64,000 nt of DNA from Methylotenera versatilis 7 (GTDB lineage Bacteria > Pseudomonadota > Gammaproteobacteria > Burkholderiales > Methylophilaceae), in contig NZ_JUGF01000002.1 of NCBI RefSeq assembly GCF_000799165.1, positions 1,178,001-1,242,000 of the forward strand, given 5' to 3'. Within the stretch, counting starts at the first letter, position 1, and every line of letters starts with the position of its first letter. The position numbers and the translations under genes are program-made. Under the pieces are notes generated by a model. That model had not been told where the DNA came from. It saw nothing but the letters and a program-made list of their open reading frames with translations, and ran no database searches. Shown in pieces: positions 51,825 to 60,776 of the stretch.

Positions 51825-52715
51825 TTATAACTGTCCTTTTAGTGCATCAGAGATACCGATAAAACCTGGCCCGGCAATAAAAATGAGCAATGCTGGGAAC
51901 ATGAAAACAATCATCACAATACTCATTTTGGCCGATAGCTTACTTACATATTCACGCAGGCTGGAAAACTGACGCGTTTCAATCAGAGCAATGTATTGAC
52001 CTAGCGATGCTTGTACATTTCCGCCGTAGCGTGTCACCTGCGCAAGTATGGCAACAGTATCGGTCACTTCTTGAATATTGAGTGCTTTAGCCATATTCAT
52101 TAACGCATCAGATTGATCTTGACCGGCATTTAAATTTAACAACACGCGTTGCAATTGCCTTGAAAAATGTGGAAATAAGTTGCCCGTTTGCTCAACCAAT
52201 ATAATTAATGCGTGTTCAAGCGATAAGCCAGAATTAAACAGCATGCGTAACATATGTAAAAATGGCACAAGCTCTTTTACAATCGCTTTTTCAACAAACG
52301 CTGCGCGCCTGCGCAAAATCATATTGGCCAAAACAAATAGTGATGCAAAAGAAAATACGCCCATTAACAACGCGTTCTGATTGTCATTTCCCAAAGTGAC
52401 CAGCAGGAAATATATCGTTATTGAAGCTACGATGGGTAGAATCCTGCCAAATCCCCAAAACAGCATGCGTGCATGGGGTGTGTCCCAACCTGCTTTAACT
52501 AGTAGTTGGCTTATTTCACCACCATTTTCAAAGCCAGGTTTTAACCGCTTACGAAGCCATGATTCTGATTGGTTCGATGTCTGTTGCTGACTTTGAAGAG
52601 CCTCTTCAAATCGATCGGATAGTTTGTTATTTTTACGCATGCTCATGATATCAATGAGTAAAAACACCGCACTGGCTAGCATTAACACAATAAATATAAG
52701 CGTCAGAGAATTCAT
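51825..52715 (-). CDS. tadC: Tad inner-membrane platform protein TadC
   Basis: A 296-residue member of the type II secretion F family, with helices near 1-22, 95-135 and 265-290. The cytoplasmic T2SF domain (about 150-275) shows ELVPFLHMLRMLFNSGLSLEHAL and NIQEVTDTVAILAQVTRYGGN. It pairs with TadB to form the platform that the TadA ATPase works on. Spacing to tadB is 13 bases. Confidence 0.92.
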   Translation of the reverse strand: MNSLTLIFIVLMLASAVFLLIDIMSMRKNNKLSDRFEEALQSQQQTSNQSESWLRKRLKPGFENGGEISQLLVKAGWDTPHARMLFWGFGRILPIVASITIYFLLVTLGNDNQNALLMGVFSFASLFVLANMILRRRAAFVEKAIVKELVPFLHMLRMLFNSGLSLEHALIILVEQTGNLFPHFSRQLQRVLLNLNAGQDQSDALMNMAKALNIQEVTDTVAILAQVTRYGGNVQASLGQYIALIETRQFSSLREYVSKLSAKMSIVMIVFMFPALLIFIAGPGFIGISDALKGQL

Positions 52716-52728
52716 AATTTGGCGACTT

Positions 52729-53622
52729 TCATATACTTTTTAACATGCGCCAGAACAGAAAAACACCCGTTACTTGCATACCAGCCGTTATCCATAATAG
52801 GGTAACGCCACTTGAGCTAGCCGTCATCATGCTTAAATACCCAGGGTTCATTAACATCATGAATAGCAGGATTGAAATAGGCGTTAAGGTTAGAATTATT
52901 GCTGATACCTTTGTTTCGCCCGTCATGGCAGCCAGTTCACGCCTTGCCTGATCCTGATTGTTAATCATTTGCATCACGCTGGTCAGCATCTCTTTGGGTG
53001 AGCTGCCATAGTTATTACTCATTTTGATACTGAGCGCAATTATTTGAAGCTCATTAATCCGATGCAATGTCGCTTCCTTAACCAATGTCTCGGTAAATCC
53101 TGCTCCTAAATCTGTCGCTCTTACTACTCTGTCTAGCAATAGCCTCAGTGGAGTGGGTGTTTCTTGAGCGACTAGCCTGATTGCTGATTCAAGGCTTCGG
53201 CCTGTACCCAAGCTGCGGATAAGCTGATCAATAAAGAGCGGTATTTGTGCAATCATTAGTTTTTTATGCTTATTTTGGCGATAAATAAAATAAATGAGCG
53301 AAATTACAGCAAATGCAAGCACGATCAATGCAGTGACTTTAAGGCTAAAGAAAATATAAGCGATGATGAAAACTAAGGTAATTAGTAGTAAAAATCTGCC
53401 AATCCATTCGCGCTGAAAATTAAATCCAAAATAATTGGATAAGACATTCGCGATCCAGGCACTAAGCTCTGAGAGTTTTGAGTGTTTATCGGATGGTTTG
53501 ATTTCTACGGGCAAGGCTGCATCAAAGCGACTTTTTACTTTTTTATCTGCAATAGATTGCTTATTTGCTAATAAATAAACAAAAATCACGCAAAGTAATA
53601 ATGGAAGCATCAGTAGCCACAT
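52729..53622 (-). CDS. tadB: Tad inner-membrane platform protein TadB
   Basis: A 297-residue T2SF-family protein and partner of TadC. It has an N-terminal helix, paired helices near 75-110, the cytoplasmic T2SF part (QIPLFIDQLIRSLGTGRSLESAIRLVAQET in parts, NNYGSSPKEMLTSVMQMI) and a C-terminal helix pair. Order tadA-tadB-tadC is standard. Spacing to tadA is 10 bases. Confidence 0.92.
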   Translation of the reverse strand: MWLLMLPLLLCVIFVYLLANKQSIADKKVKSRFDAALPVEIKPSDKHSKLSELSAWIANVLSNYFGFNFQREWIGRFLLLITLVFIIAYIFFSLKVTALIVLAFAVISLIYFIYRQNKHKKLMIAQIPLFIDQLIRSLGTGRSLESAIRLVAQETPTPLRLLLDRVVRATDLGAGFTETLVKEATLHRINELQIIALSIKMSNNYGSSPKEMLTSVMQMINNQDQARRELAAMTGETKVSAIILTLTPISILLFMMLMNPGYLSMMTASSSGVTLLWITAGMQVTGVFLFWRMLKSI

Positions 53623-53632
53623 AGTTAATCTG

Positions 53633-54886
53633 TCAATTACTCTTAAAAAGTGATTTAAGTTTTGGATTCATCGCCGATACTCGGTGGGTTACAAATCGCT
53701 GTTGCTCAACTGAGTAACTATATAGCTCATTGATAACGAATTCATGATCCCGGATACAAACCACTTCAATGATGGATGTGATTTTTCTTTCTCCACTGGT
53801 TAATCGACTGATTTGGATGATGACTTCAACCGAGGCTGCAATCATTTTCCTGAGCGTTAACTCTGCGCCTTGAAAACCCGCAAGACCCGCTAACATTTCC
53901 ATACGTAATAATGCATCGTGCGGATTGTTCGCATGAATAGTACTCATGGAACCTTCATGCCCAGTATTCATGGCTTGCAATACATCAATCACTTCATTAC
54001 TACGAATTTCGCCAAGAATAATGCGGTCTGGACGCATACGTAATGCATTTCTAACCAAGTCACGGGCTGACACCTCACCAGCGCCTTCAAGATTGTTCGG
54101 TCGCGTCTCAAGTCTTATCACATGGTCATGGTTTAGCTGTAATTCAGCTGCATCTTCAATGGTAACAATACGTTGATTGACTGGAATGGAGCGACTTAAC
54201 AGGTTTAACAAAGTCGTTTTACCTGCCCCTGTACCGCCACTCACTAAAATATTGACTTTACTCTCAATCGCACTGAGTAAAAAATCCATCATTTCTCGGT
54301 TAAGGGTTTGAAAGGCGATAAGGTCATGCTCTGTGAAAGGTTCTTTACGAAATTTTCTGATCGAAAGGCACGAGCCATTTAAAGCAAGGGGAGGGATAAT
54401 GATATTAACGCGACTGCCATCGGGTAAGCGGGCATCGACGAGAGGGCTGGACTCATCAACTCTACGTCCAAGTGGTGCCAGGATACGACGAATCACCCGC
54501 AAAACATGATCTTCATCAATAAATCTTAGATTGGTTAACTCTAACTTACCATTTTTCTCAACGAATATGCGGTCTGCACCATTTACCAAAATATCATTAA
54601 TGTATTCGCTCTTGATGAGTTGCTCTAGTGGTCCCCAGCCTGATATTTCGTCAATCATTTCAGAAGTGAGTTTGTTTAAATCATTTAGATTGACCACATA
54701 CTCAATATCCGCGACATATTTCATCACTTTAGCATTGACGTAAGTGCTGATTTGTTGATTGCTCGCTGATGCAATATCAAACTTATCTAACTCGATTTCA
54801 GCAATCAGATAGTTATGCAGCAGGTATTTGATGTCCTGATACTCTATTGAGCTTTTTAGCTCTATTTTATTTGCAGTTAGTCGCAT
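53633..54886 (-). CDS. tadA: Tad secretion ATPase TadA/CpaF
   Basis: Hexameric secretion ATPase of 417 residues that powers Flp pilus assembly. Walker A is GGTGAGKTT at 217-225; the Asp box ITIEDAAELQL-like region, Walker B (RIILGEI) and the His box (GHEGSMSTIHANNP) follow. The N-terminal helical part is as in CpaF. All catalytic motifs are intact. It follows tadZ by 14 bases in the operon. Confidence 0.96.
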   Translation of the reverse strand: MRLTANKIELKSSIEYQDIKYLLHNYLIAEIELDKFDIASASNQQISTYVNAKVMKYVADIEYVVNLNDLNKLTSEMIDEISGWGPLEQLIKSEYINDILVNGADRIFVEKNGKLELTNLRFIDEDHVLRVIRRILAPLGRRVDESSPLVDARLPDGSRVNIIIPPLALNGSCLSIRKFRKEPFTEHDLIAFQTLNREMMDFLLSAIESKVNILVSGGTGAGKTTLLNLLSRSIPVNQRIVTIEDAAELQLNHDHVIRLETRPNNLEGAGEVSARDLVRNALRMRPDRIILGEIRSNEVIDVLQAMNTGHEGSMSTIHANNPHDALLRMEMLAGLAGFQGAELTLRKMIAASVEVIIQISRLTSGERKITSIIEVVCIRDHEFVINELYSYSVEQQRFVTHRVSAMNPKLKSLFKSN

Positions 54887-54900
54887 GGTTCAGCTTTCAG

Positions 54901-56220
54901 CTAGTTTCTTGCAATTAACATATTTTGTAGTTTGGTGATAAAGCCTTTGACGCTTTTTTCTACCTTCACTTCGCCAATGCCGAATAGTTGATGGGCTATT
55001 TGTTTAATGGCTCTCACATAGGTGCTTTTAGGCGAAAATTCAAACATTGATTCACCGGTATTGATGGCGAGTAAACGTAAATGGCCCAATGATGGTAGTT
55101 TGTATAGCAGTGGTATCTCTAGTGATTTTGCAATGCTTTCTGCGTTTGGAATGGCATTTTTCTTGTAACGATCGACAATGAGTTGAGGATTGGGAATTGC
55201 AATCTTTTGCTCACGAATTGATTGCAGAAGATCATAGTTGCGTTTGCAACTAGGCACTGTTTGTTCAACCAAAAATAATGTCGAATTAACGGTTGAAAAT
55301 ACCACTTTCAATAACTCCGTATTGCAAAGTCCGCCATGATTAATGAGTATGTATTTAAAATGACTTTTAAGCGCATGCAATACTAAATAGATTTCGGTTG
55401 GCGTAAGCTCAGCTTCTTCACTATTTTCTGGCATTGGCAGCAGAGTCAATCCTGATGAGTGTTTTGCAAAACCAGTTTGAATTAAGGTTGAGTCTAATCT
55501 GCTACTGTTTTTGATTACATCAAGAAAGTTAAACTTAACTGGAACGCCCATCATTAGCATGATATCTGCGTGTGGAACACCAAGGTCGATTAACAATGTT
55601 GGAGCGGATTCCTGCATCTCAAGTGCAAGATGCATCGCTAATAATGCAGTGCCATCCTCTGCGCGCGCATTTAATAGTGCCGTTACGTGTCCCAGCGCAG
55701 GCTTTTCTGTTTGCTCAAGCACTGGTGTGTGCTTGTTATGTCTGGCAATAATTGCCGAAGTCTCATAAGCCGGCGTGCCTATCTTAATTAGATCACGCGC
55801 ACCTGCCCGCATAATTGGCAGTAACAAAGTATGGTTAATAGTATCAACCAAGCCAATCACTGTTAGTTGTGGTCGGCTATTTAATAGTGACTCTATCATG
55901 GCCAAATCGGCGTTTAATCCTTGTGAAGTCTCATCATTTGAAACTATTCCACCTGATGCTTCTTGCGTCTCAAGGAGAGTGAATATTGCACTGATACCTG
56001 ATGATGCTTCAGCATCAGGCACTAATTCAGTGCTAGAAACTTGCGATAGTAGATGTATTAATACCGCACTTACTTCAACTGAATCAAGTAGGCTATTGAT
56101 GCGCTCTTTATCATCAGGCTCAACAAATATCAAATTGGCTAAACTATCATTTAGGCCATTTAGCCAGCGATAGCAATTGCTTTTGTTTGTGATAACAATG
56201 TAGTTATTTAGCTTGATCAT
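54901..56220 (-). CDS. tadZ: Tad localisation protein TadZ/CpaE, degenerate ATP site
   Basis: A 439-residue MinD/ParA-like protein. An N-terminal receiver-like region ends with VIGLVDTINHTLLLPIMRAGARDLIK at about 124-149. The ATPase-like domain starts near 175, but its Walker A position reads NARAEDGTALLA instead of KGGVGKT, lacking both the deviant Lys and the GK pair. The Walker B-like LLIDLGVPHADIMLMMGV is kept. TadZ places the pilus machine at the pole; a degenerate ATP site suggests a structural role here. Its ATG overlaps the rcpA stop by one base. Confidence 0.87.
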   Translation of the reverse strand: MIKLNNYIVITNKSNCYRWLNGLNDSLANLIFVEPDDKERINSLLDSVEVSAVLIHLLSQVSSTELVPDAEASSGISAIFTLLETQEASGGIVSNDETSQGLNADLAMIESLLNSRPQLTVIGLVDTINHTLLLPIMRAGARDLIKIGTPAYETSAIIARHNKHTPVLEQTEKPALGHVTALLNARAEDGTALLAMHLALEMQESAPTLLIDLGVPHADIMLMMGVPVKFNFLDVIKNSSRLDSTLIQTGFAKHSSGLTLLPMPENSEEAELTPTEIYLVLHALKSHFKYILINHGGLCNTELLKVVFSTVNSTLFLVEQTVPSCKRNYDLLQSIREQKIAIPNPQLIVDRYKKNAIPNAESIAKSLEIPLLYKLPSLGHLRLLAINTGESMFEFSPKSTYVRAIKQIAHQLFGIGEVKVEKSVKGFITKLQNMLIARN

Positions 56221-57587
56221 TATTGCGACATCCCTGTAGATGGCTTTTGCTTGCCATCATTATTGAATAAAAATTCACTAAAAGAGGGTTTGTAATCAGC
56301 GTATCCCTGACCCGGCAATGGCGGTAGTTTTGCATCGCGCGCGATAGGTCTTACCAAGTGAGGCGTAACGATCATCAATAGCTCTTTATCTTCTCTATCG
56401 AATCGTTTCGATTGGAAAAATGCGCCGATGATTGGTAGCTTACCTAAACCCGGAAATTGATCCACATTATTCAGGGCGTTACTGCTTACCATGCCGCTGA
56501 TGACAAAGCTTTCACCGTCAGCCATCGAAACCGAGGTGTCGGTTCGCCTTACTCTAAGCCCCGGAACCGCAACGCCGCCTGTTTGCACTGCATTAGCAAA
56601 GTCAAGCTCACTGACTTCCGGGGATATTTTCATGAATATGCGGTTATTATCAAGCACTGTTGGTGTCAGCATTAAGCGCACACCAAATTCTTTATATTGG
56701 ATACTGACCGAGCTGTCAGCACCGCCGCCTGATCTAATCGGTACAGGGAATTCACCCCCCGCAAGAAAATTGGCTGTTTGGCCAGAAATGGCAGAAAGCG
56801 ATGGCTCTGCCAGCGTGTAAGCAAAACCATTGGATTCAAGAATGCTTAACGTGCCGAGAAATCCAGATTTACTGTTTCCCATGGCAACATTAAATGCGTT
56901 TAGCACAGGTAAAAAGCCTGAAGTACTATTAAATGCAAATGGCTCACCTGAATCTCTTGTAACGCCAGAAAGTGTATTGGGAGAAGATACGGCTAATGCT
57001 CGGGTATCACCATTATTTCTTCCAAGAAAGAGGCCAAACCTTAATACGTTCTTGCGGCTCACTTCTACCACTTTTATATCTATCTGTACGTGATTATCAA
57101 AATTCGATTCGATTGCATCGATGGGCGTTTTGGGATCCTGCTTAAGCGCTGTCATTGCTTGGCTATGCGCTTCCAAAGAATCCGCTTTACCATCAATGCG
57201 TAAAGTATTGCCCGCAGGTTGGATGTCTAGTGTGCTGTTTCCAGAGGCTTTTAACGCCAGTTTTTCCAATGCGTCAGATTGGCTAACCGTTAAATTAATC
57301 TTGGTTGCCGGTTCGCCTGTTTGCTTATTTCCCCATATACTAATCTGAGTAGCGCCTATGGCTTTTGCGGTAATCAACAGCGATTTTGGGCTGAGTATGG
57401 TGACGTTTGCGACCGCTGGATCCGCGATGGCTACCCGGTCAAGCGATTTTTCTTGCTGATAAACCTCTTGTTTGTCTTTTGTAATCGAAATATTCAACTC
57501 GTCAGCCATACTTGTGCCACAAGTTAGGAATGAGCTCAAAATCCCCATACTTAGCAATAATATTGGTTTGAAAGTAGTTTTAATCAT
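56220..57587 (-). CDS. rcpA: Tad secretin RcpA/CpaC
   Basis: Outer-membrane secretin of 455 residues forming the channel for the Flp pilus. A signal peptide ends near residue 28, a BON-like N-terminal domain with VAIADPAVANVTILSPKSL follows, and the secretin domain (about 240-420) carries LSAISGQTANFLAGGEFPVP and GLRVRRTDTSVSMADGESF. The C-terminal tail is polar. Its ATG overlaps the cpaB stop (ATGA). Confidence 0.94.
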   Translation of the reverse strand: MIKTTFKPILLLSMGILSSFLTCGTSMADELNISITKDKQEVYQQEKSLDRVAIADPAVANVTILSPKSLLITAKAIGATQISIWGNKQTGEPATKINLTVSQSDALEKLALKASGNSTLDIQPAGNTLRIDGKADSLEAHSQAMTALKQDPKTPIDAIESNFDNHVQIDIKVVEVSRKNVLRFGLFLGRNNGDTRALAVSSPNTLSGVTRDSGEPFAFNSTSGFLPVLNAFNVAMGNSKSGFLGTLSILESNGFAYTLAEPSLSAISGQTANFLAGGEFPVPIRSGGGADSSVSIQYKEFGVRLMLTPTVLDNNRIFMKISPEVSELDFANAVQTGGVAVPGLRVRRTDTSVSMADGESFVISGMVSSNALNNVDQFPGLGKLPIIGAFFQSKRFDREDKELLMIVTPHLVRPIARDAKLPPLPGQGYADYKPSFSEFLFNNDGKQKPSTGMSQ

Positions 57588-58570
57588 TTTGTACCCTTCG
57601 CAGCAATATTTTTTACCGTCACCAATTCAGTTTTATCGCCAGAGTGGACAGTAATACGTGATGATTGCGCAGCTTGAGTGCTTTTTTTATGTTTAACGGT
57701 AGTGGTGTTGCTCGATGTTGCGTTTTGTACTTTTTCTGTTGGTGCTTTGAGTAGCTCATCATTTTGAATAAAATGGCTATCATATTGATTAGCTTGCGGC
57801 ACAGGATTAAGTTGGGCTGAATCGTCTGCTAATGCAGATGAAGCTAGCGGTTCTTCTCCTCTTAATGCCAATCGTAGTTGCCCGATACTGGCCGCTAACA
57901 TTAATCTTGTGGCATCACTTTCTTTTACCGCCAAAACTGCTGAGCGTGTCGCGCTGCTGGGTTTATCCTGTGGTTTGGATTGTGCTGGATTTAAACTGGT
58001 AGAGATTGGTGTTTGGGTAGAAGAGTCATCAGTCTTGTTAACTTCCTGAATGGTTTCACCAAAACTAATGACGCGTAAATTACTTAAGACCACTTGCGAG
58101 ATACTTCTGCGCTTCATGTCGCGGTCATCATTAGCGAACAATAGTACATCCACAAAATCACCGGGCTTAATGTAGCCACCTACACCAGCAACTTCATCAA
58201 TTTTAACGGCAACTGCGCGTTCGCCGCTTTTGAGTAATTGTGCGGCAGGACCTAATTGCTGCAAGCTGCTACTTAGCACCGCTGTATTGGCAGCGATGTT
58301 TTGATTAAGCACTCTGCCAACAACTGGCGTTGTACTGGCAAAACCAGCAGAGTTAAATTGCGGTACTTGCTCAATACGCAGATCTAACTCATTTAATCGC
58401 TCGCCTGCCTTCGCATCACGATTCACTACGACTTGCGGAACATTGACTATCTTTGGTGGTGCCGCGACAGCAGCGGCTTCAGATTTACTCATCTGATAGC
58501 CAAACCAGCCAACAAACAGGGCGCCAATAAATAGCAGAATGGCAATTGCTCTTAAAAGATTCGTATTCAT
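57584..58570 (-). CDS. cpaB: Tad assembly protein CpaB/RcpC
   Basis: A 328-residue protein with one N-terminal membrane helix (about 6-24) and a SAF domain (about 50-115, DAKAGERLNELDLRIEQVP), then the CpaB C-terminal region with VDEVAGVGGYIKPGDFVDVLLF. The last 70 residues are polar and rich in Ser/Thr/Lys. CpaB/RcpC is a periplasmic partner of the secretin and may bind peptidoglycan. It is 124 bases downstream of tadE, so an internal promoter is possible. Confidence 0.92.
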   Translation of the reverse strand: MNTNLLRAIAILLFIGALFVGWFGYQMSKSEAAAVAAPPKIVNVPQVVVNRDAKAGERLNELDLRIEQVPQFNSAGFASTTPVVGRVLNQNIAANTAVLSSSLQQLGPAAQLLKSGERAVAVKIDEVAGVGGYIKPGDFVDVLLFANDDRDMKRRSISQVVLSNLRVISFGETIQEVNKTDDSSTQTPISTSLNPAQSKPQDKPSSATRSAVLAVKESDATRLMLAASIGQLRLALRGEEPLASSALADDSAQLNPVPQANQYDSHFIQNDELLKAPTEKVQNATSSNTTTVKHKKSTQAAQSSRITVHSGDKTELVTVKNIAAKGTK

Positions 58571-58694
58571 CAGTACAGTCTCTTCGCCTACGTTAACAAT
58601 ACAAGCATTAACAATTTAAGTGATTGATAATGCTTACCAAAAAAATTTAAATAACCACATTTATCTAAAGCTATAAATTTATAGATGGTCTTAA

Positions 58695-59195
58695 TTACAC
58701 CAGTCTCATTACCGCCGACCCTTGAAGATCGCCTGTAGTGGAATATATTGCCCCTATCCCAGGGATGGTGAGCAGTGGTATCAGGGGATTCCCAATATAA
58801 TTGGGGTAAAGCACGCGTACAGTTAAAGTGTTATTAGCATAAGTGACAACAACGTTGCTGTTATTCGTGCCTAATACTTGGTCACGTGCTTTGTTTGGCA
58901 GCCATTGAAGTGTGTTGCCTACGGTTTCACTCACTCTAAGTCTAAGGGCATCTTGATATGCAGAATCATTCGCAAATGCTTGATGGTCGACGGATATGGC
59001 TGATCTTGCGCCTTCGTTAGCGGCATGATGAAAAGAAGTTTTCAATAAGAAAATGATGGAATAACTGACAATTGCATAAAACAAGGTGAAAAAAATCAGA
59101 AACACGAGTGAGAACTCAATTGCTGCCGCACCCAGTTGAAACTTAACTGCAATTTTGTTTTTTTTAAAATCCAGAATCTGCATTAAATTTTCCAA
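58695..59195 (-). CDS. tadE: Tad minor pseudopilin TadE
   Basis: A 166-residue protein with a short cytoplasmic part, then GAAAIEFSLVFLIFFTLFYAIV at about 22-43, the TadE signature with Glu as in processed pseudopilins, and a periplasmic domain. The prepilin peptidase TadV encoded just upstream would process it. It lies 31 bases after tadV. Confidence 0.9.
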   Translation of the reverse strand: MENLMQILDFKKNKIAVKFQLGAAAIEFSLVFLIFFTLFYAIVSYSIIFLLKTSFHHAANEGARSAISVDHQAFANDSAYQDALRLRVSETVGNTLQWLPNKARDQVLGTNNSNVVVTYANNTLTVRVLYPNYIGNPLIPLLTIPGIGAIYSTTGDLQGSAVMRLV

Positions 59196-59226
59196 TGTTT
59201 ATTATTAATTATTTTAAGCTTAGAAC

Positions 59227-59724
59227 CTATGTCAAATTGAATAGTCCCGGTAACAGCAATATCAGTATTAACCCAGCTCCTAATGCAGCACCAAATGGAA
59301 TGTTTTTTTCTTTTGATGTTCTAGCCACTGCAATATTGATGTTAAACGGCAGTATGTGACTCAACCTCTGTGCCTTAACCCACAACAGCCAAAACAGCAC
59401 TACACTTATTGAGGCCACTGCAAAAGTGGTGAGCATCATATTCACGCCGCATAACAAACCAATGGCAGATAGTAATTTAACGTCCCCAGCTCCCAGCACC
59501 TTAAACAGGTAGCCGGGCACTGTCAGAACCATCGCCAGTACAAAGCCTATCAATGCGGAAGAAGCTGGCTGGTGCGTTACCGATAAGCCCGTGACGGCAA
59601 GCACCAGCAAAGCTATTAATAACGCACCTAGGCTAAGAAAGTTAGGGATGGTTCTAGTACAAATATCGTAGCAAATGACAATAAGTGACCATGCTGCTAA
59701 AACAAATGTGGACGACTCTTGCAT
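59227..59724 (-). CDS. tadV: Prepilin peptidase TadV/CpaA
   Basis: A 165-residue inner-membrane aspartic protease (A24 family) that cuts the leader of the Flp pilin and TadE. Catalytic Asp residues lie in YDICTRTIPN (about residue 20) and in GAGDVK (about residue 80). Five to six membrane helices. It starts 6 bases after the flp stop. Confidence 0.93.
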   Translation of the reverse strand: MQESSTFVLAAWSLIVICYDICTRTIPNFLSLGALLIALLVLAVTGLSVTHQPASSALIGFVLAMVLTVPGYLFKVLGAGDVKLLSAIGLLCGVNMMLTTFAVASISVVLFWLLWVKAQRLSHILPFNINIAVARTSKEKNIPFGAALGAGLILILLLPGLFNLT

Positions 59725-59730
59725 TAGAGT

Positions 59731-59910
59731 TTATGCAGCATTTAGTGCGACCGTAATCTTTCCGAAAATACTCACTAAAGCATCTTTTACCCCTGGCATT
59801 AATGCAACAACTACAATCGATACCATTGCAACAATCAGCGCATACTCAATCGCAGTCGCACCCTCTTCATCGACCAATAGATTTTTAATGAAATTTTTAA
59901 AGCTAGTCAT
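59731..59910 (-). CDS. flp: Flp major pilin
   Basis: A 59-residue protein (MTSFKNFIKNLLVDEEGATA start) with the Flp signature GATAIEYALI at 17-26 and a hydrophobic helix after it (VAMVSIVVVALMPG). The peptidase cut is expected at the Gly before ATAIEYALI. It is the first gene of the tad operon, and its promoter must lie in the 251-base gap shared with the divergent regulator, where a copy of the TGATAAAAATGATA motif is found. Short length makes it easy to miss. Confidence 0.93.
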   Translation of the reverse strand: MTSFKNFIKNLLVDEEGATAIEYALIVAMVSIVVVALMPGVKDALVSIFGKITVALNAA

Positions 59911-59948
59911 AATTATTCTCTTTTCTTATTAAGTAGTTTTAAATGATA

Positions 59949-59965
59949 TTGATAAAAATGATACT
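59949..59965. promoter_or_regulatory. TGATAAAAATGATA motif in the flp/regulator gap
   Basis: TTGATAAAAATGATACT, with a nearby extra TGATA at 59944-59948. It lies about 40 bases before flp and about 197 before the HTH-receiver gene. It shares its 14-base core with copies at 43268 and 48542. Confidence 0.45.
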
Positions 59966-60161
59966 CGAGTGTTAGCATACGATAAAGCTCAATAAATTTA
60001 AAAGGACTTTTACACTAAATTTGATTGAACTCTTACTTTATATTAAATAATTATATTGTGCCATTGGATTATAGGATAAATACGACTTTTAACTTTAACT
60101 CAATTTTTGAGAGTATTGAACAAATGATGTATAGCGAAAACTTTGCAGGAATCAACCAGCC

Positions 60162-60776
60162 ATGAGTACAGATATCGCTCCAATCTCTGATAGTTTCGTG
60201 ACAACCAGAGTCGCTGCAAAAATGCTGAATGTTTCGTTAAGAACAATTCAGTTATGGGTTGAATCGGGCATTTTAAATGCGTGGAAAACAGCCGGTGGTC
60301 ATAGGAAAGTATCGGTAATATCCATAGAGGCAGTTCTGCTGTCTCGCCAGGAAGCGCTAAAAACTAGCGAGGTTAAAAATCATTCAGATGAAAAATTTAA
60401 TATTCTGTTGGTAGAAGATGATGAAGGCTTAAGGCAGCTATTCCGTTTCTATTTCACTGATTGGAAATATGATGTGGAGCTGGATCTTGTTAATAATGGT
60501 TTTGATGGATTAATCAGCTTGGGTAGTAAAGTCCCGGACTTGCTAGTGACGGATTTGAATATGCCGGGGATAAATGGCTTTGAGCTATTGCGACATCTTG
60601 GTAAATCGCCGCAGTTTAGTGAGCTGGATGTGATTGTGATTACCGCTCTGGCACCAGAAGACTTTATTGATAATGCTGTTATTACACCTAATATCAAAGT
60701 GTTCTTCAAGCCAATAGATTTTGATGCTTTTGAGGCATACATTTTGCCAATCATAGCTAAAAAAATAGGTGCGTAA
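60162..60776 (+). CDS. HTH-receiver regulator (MerR/excisionase-type HTH, C-terminal REC)
   Basis: A 204-residue protein with an unusual order. An N-terminal MerR/excisionase-type helix-turn-helix (about 12-62: TTRVAAKMLNVSLRTIQLW and the GGHRKVS wing) is followed by a receiver domain (about 77-200) with acidic pocket EDDE, phospho-acceptor Asp131 (VTDLNMPG) and the Lys in FFKPID. Most response regulators have the receiver first. It is divergent from the tad operon and co-translated with the next kinase gene (TAATG overlap), so it is the likely regulator of pilus genes. Confidence 0.88.
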   Translation: MSTDIAPISDSFVTTRVAAKMLNVSLRTIQLWVESGILNAWKTAGGHRKVSVISIEAVLLSRQEALKTSEVKNHSDEKFNILLVEDDEGLRQLFRFYFTDWKYDVELDLVNNGFDGLISLGSKVPDLLVTDLNMPGINGFELLRHLGKSPQFSELDVIVITALAPEDFIDNAVITPNIKVFFKPIDFDAFEAYILPIIAKKIGA

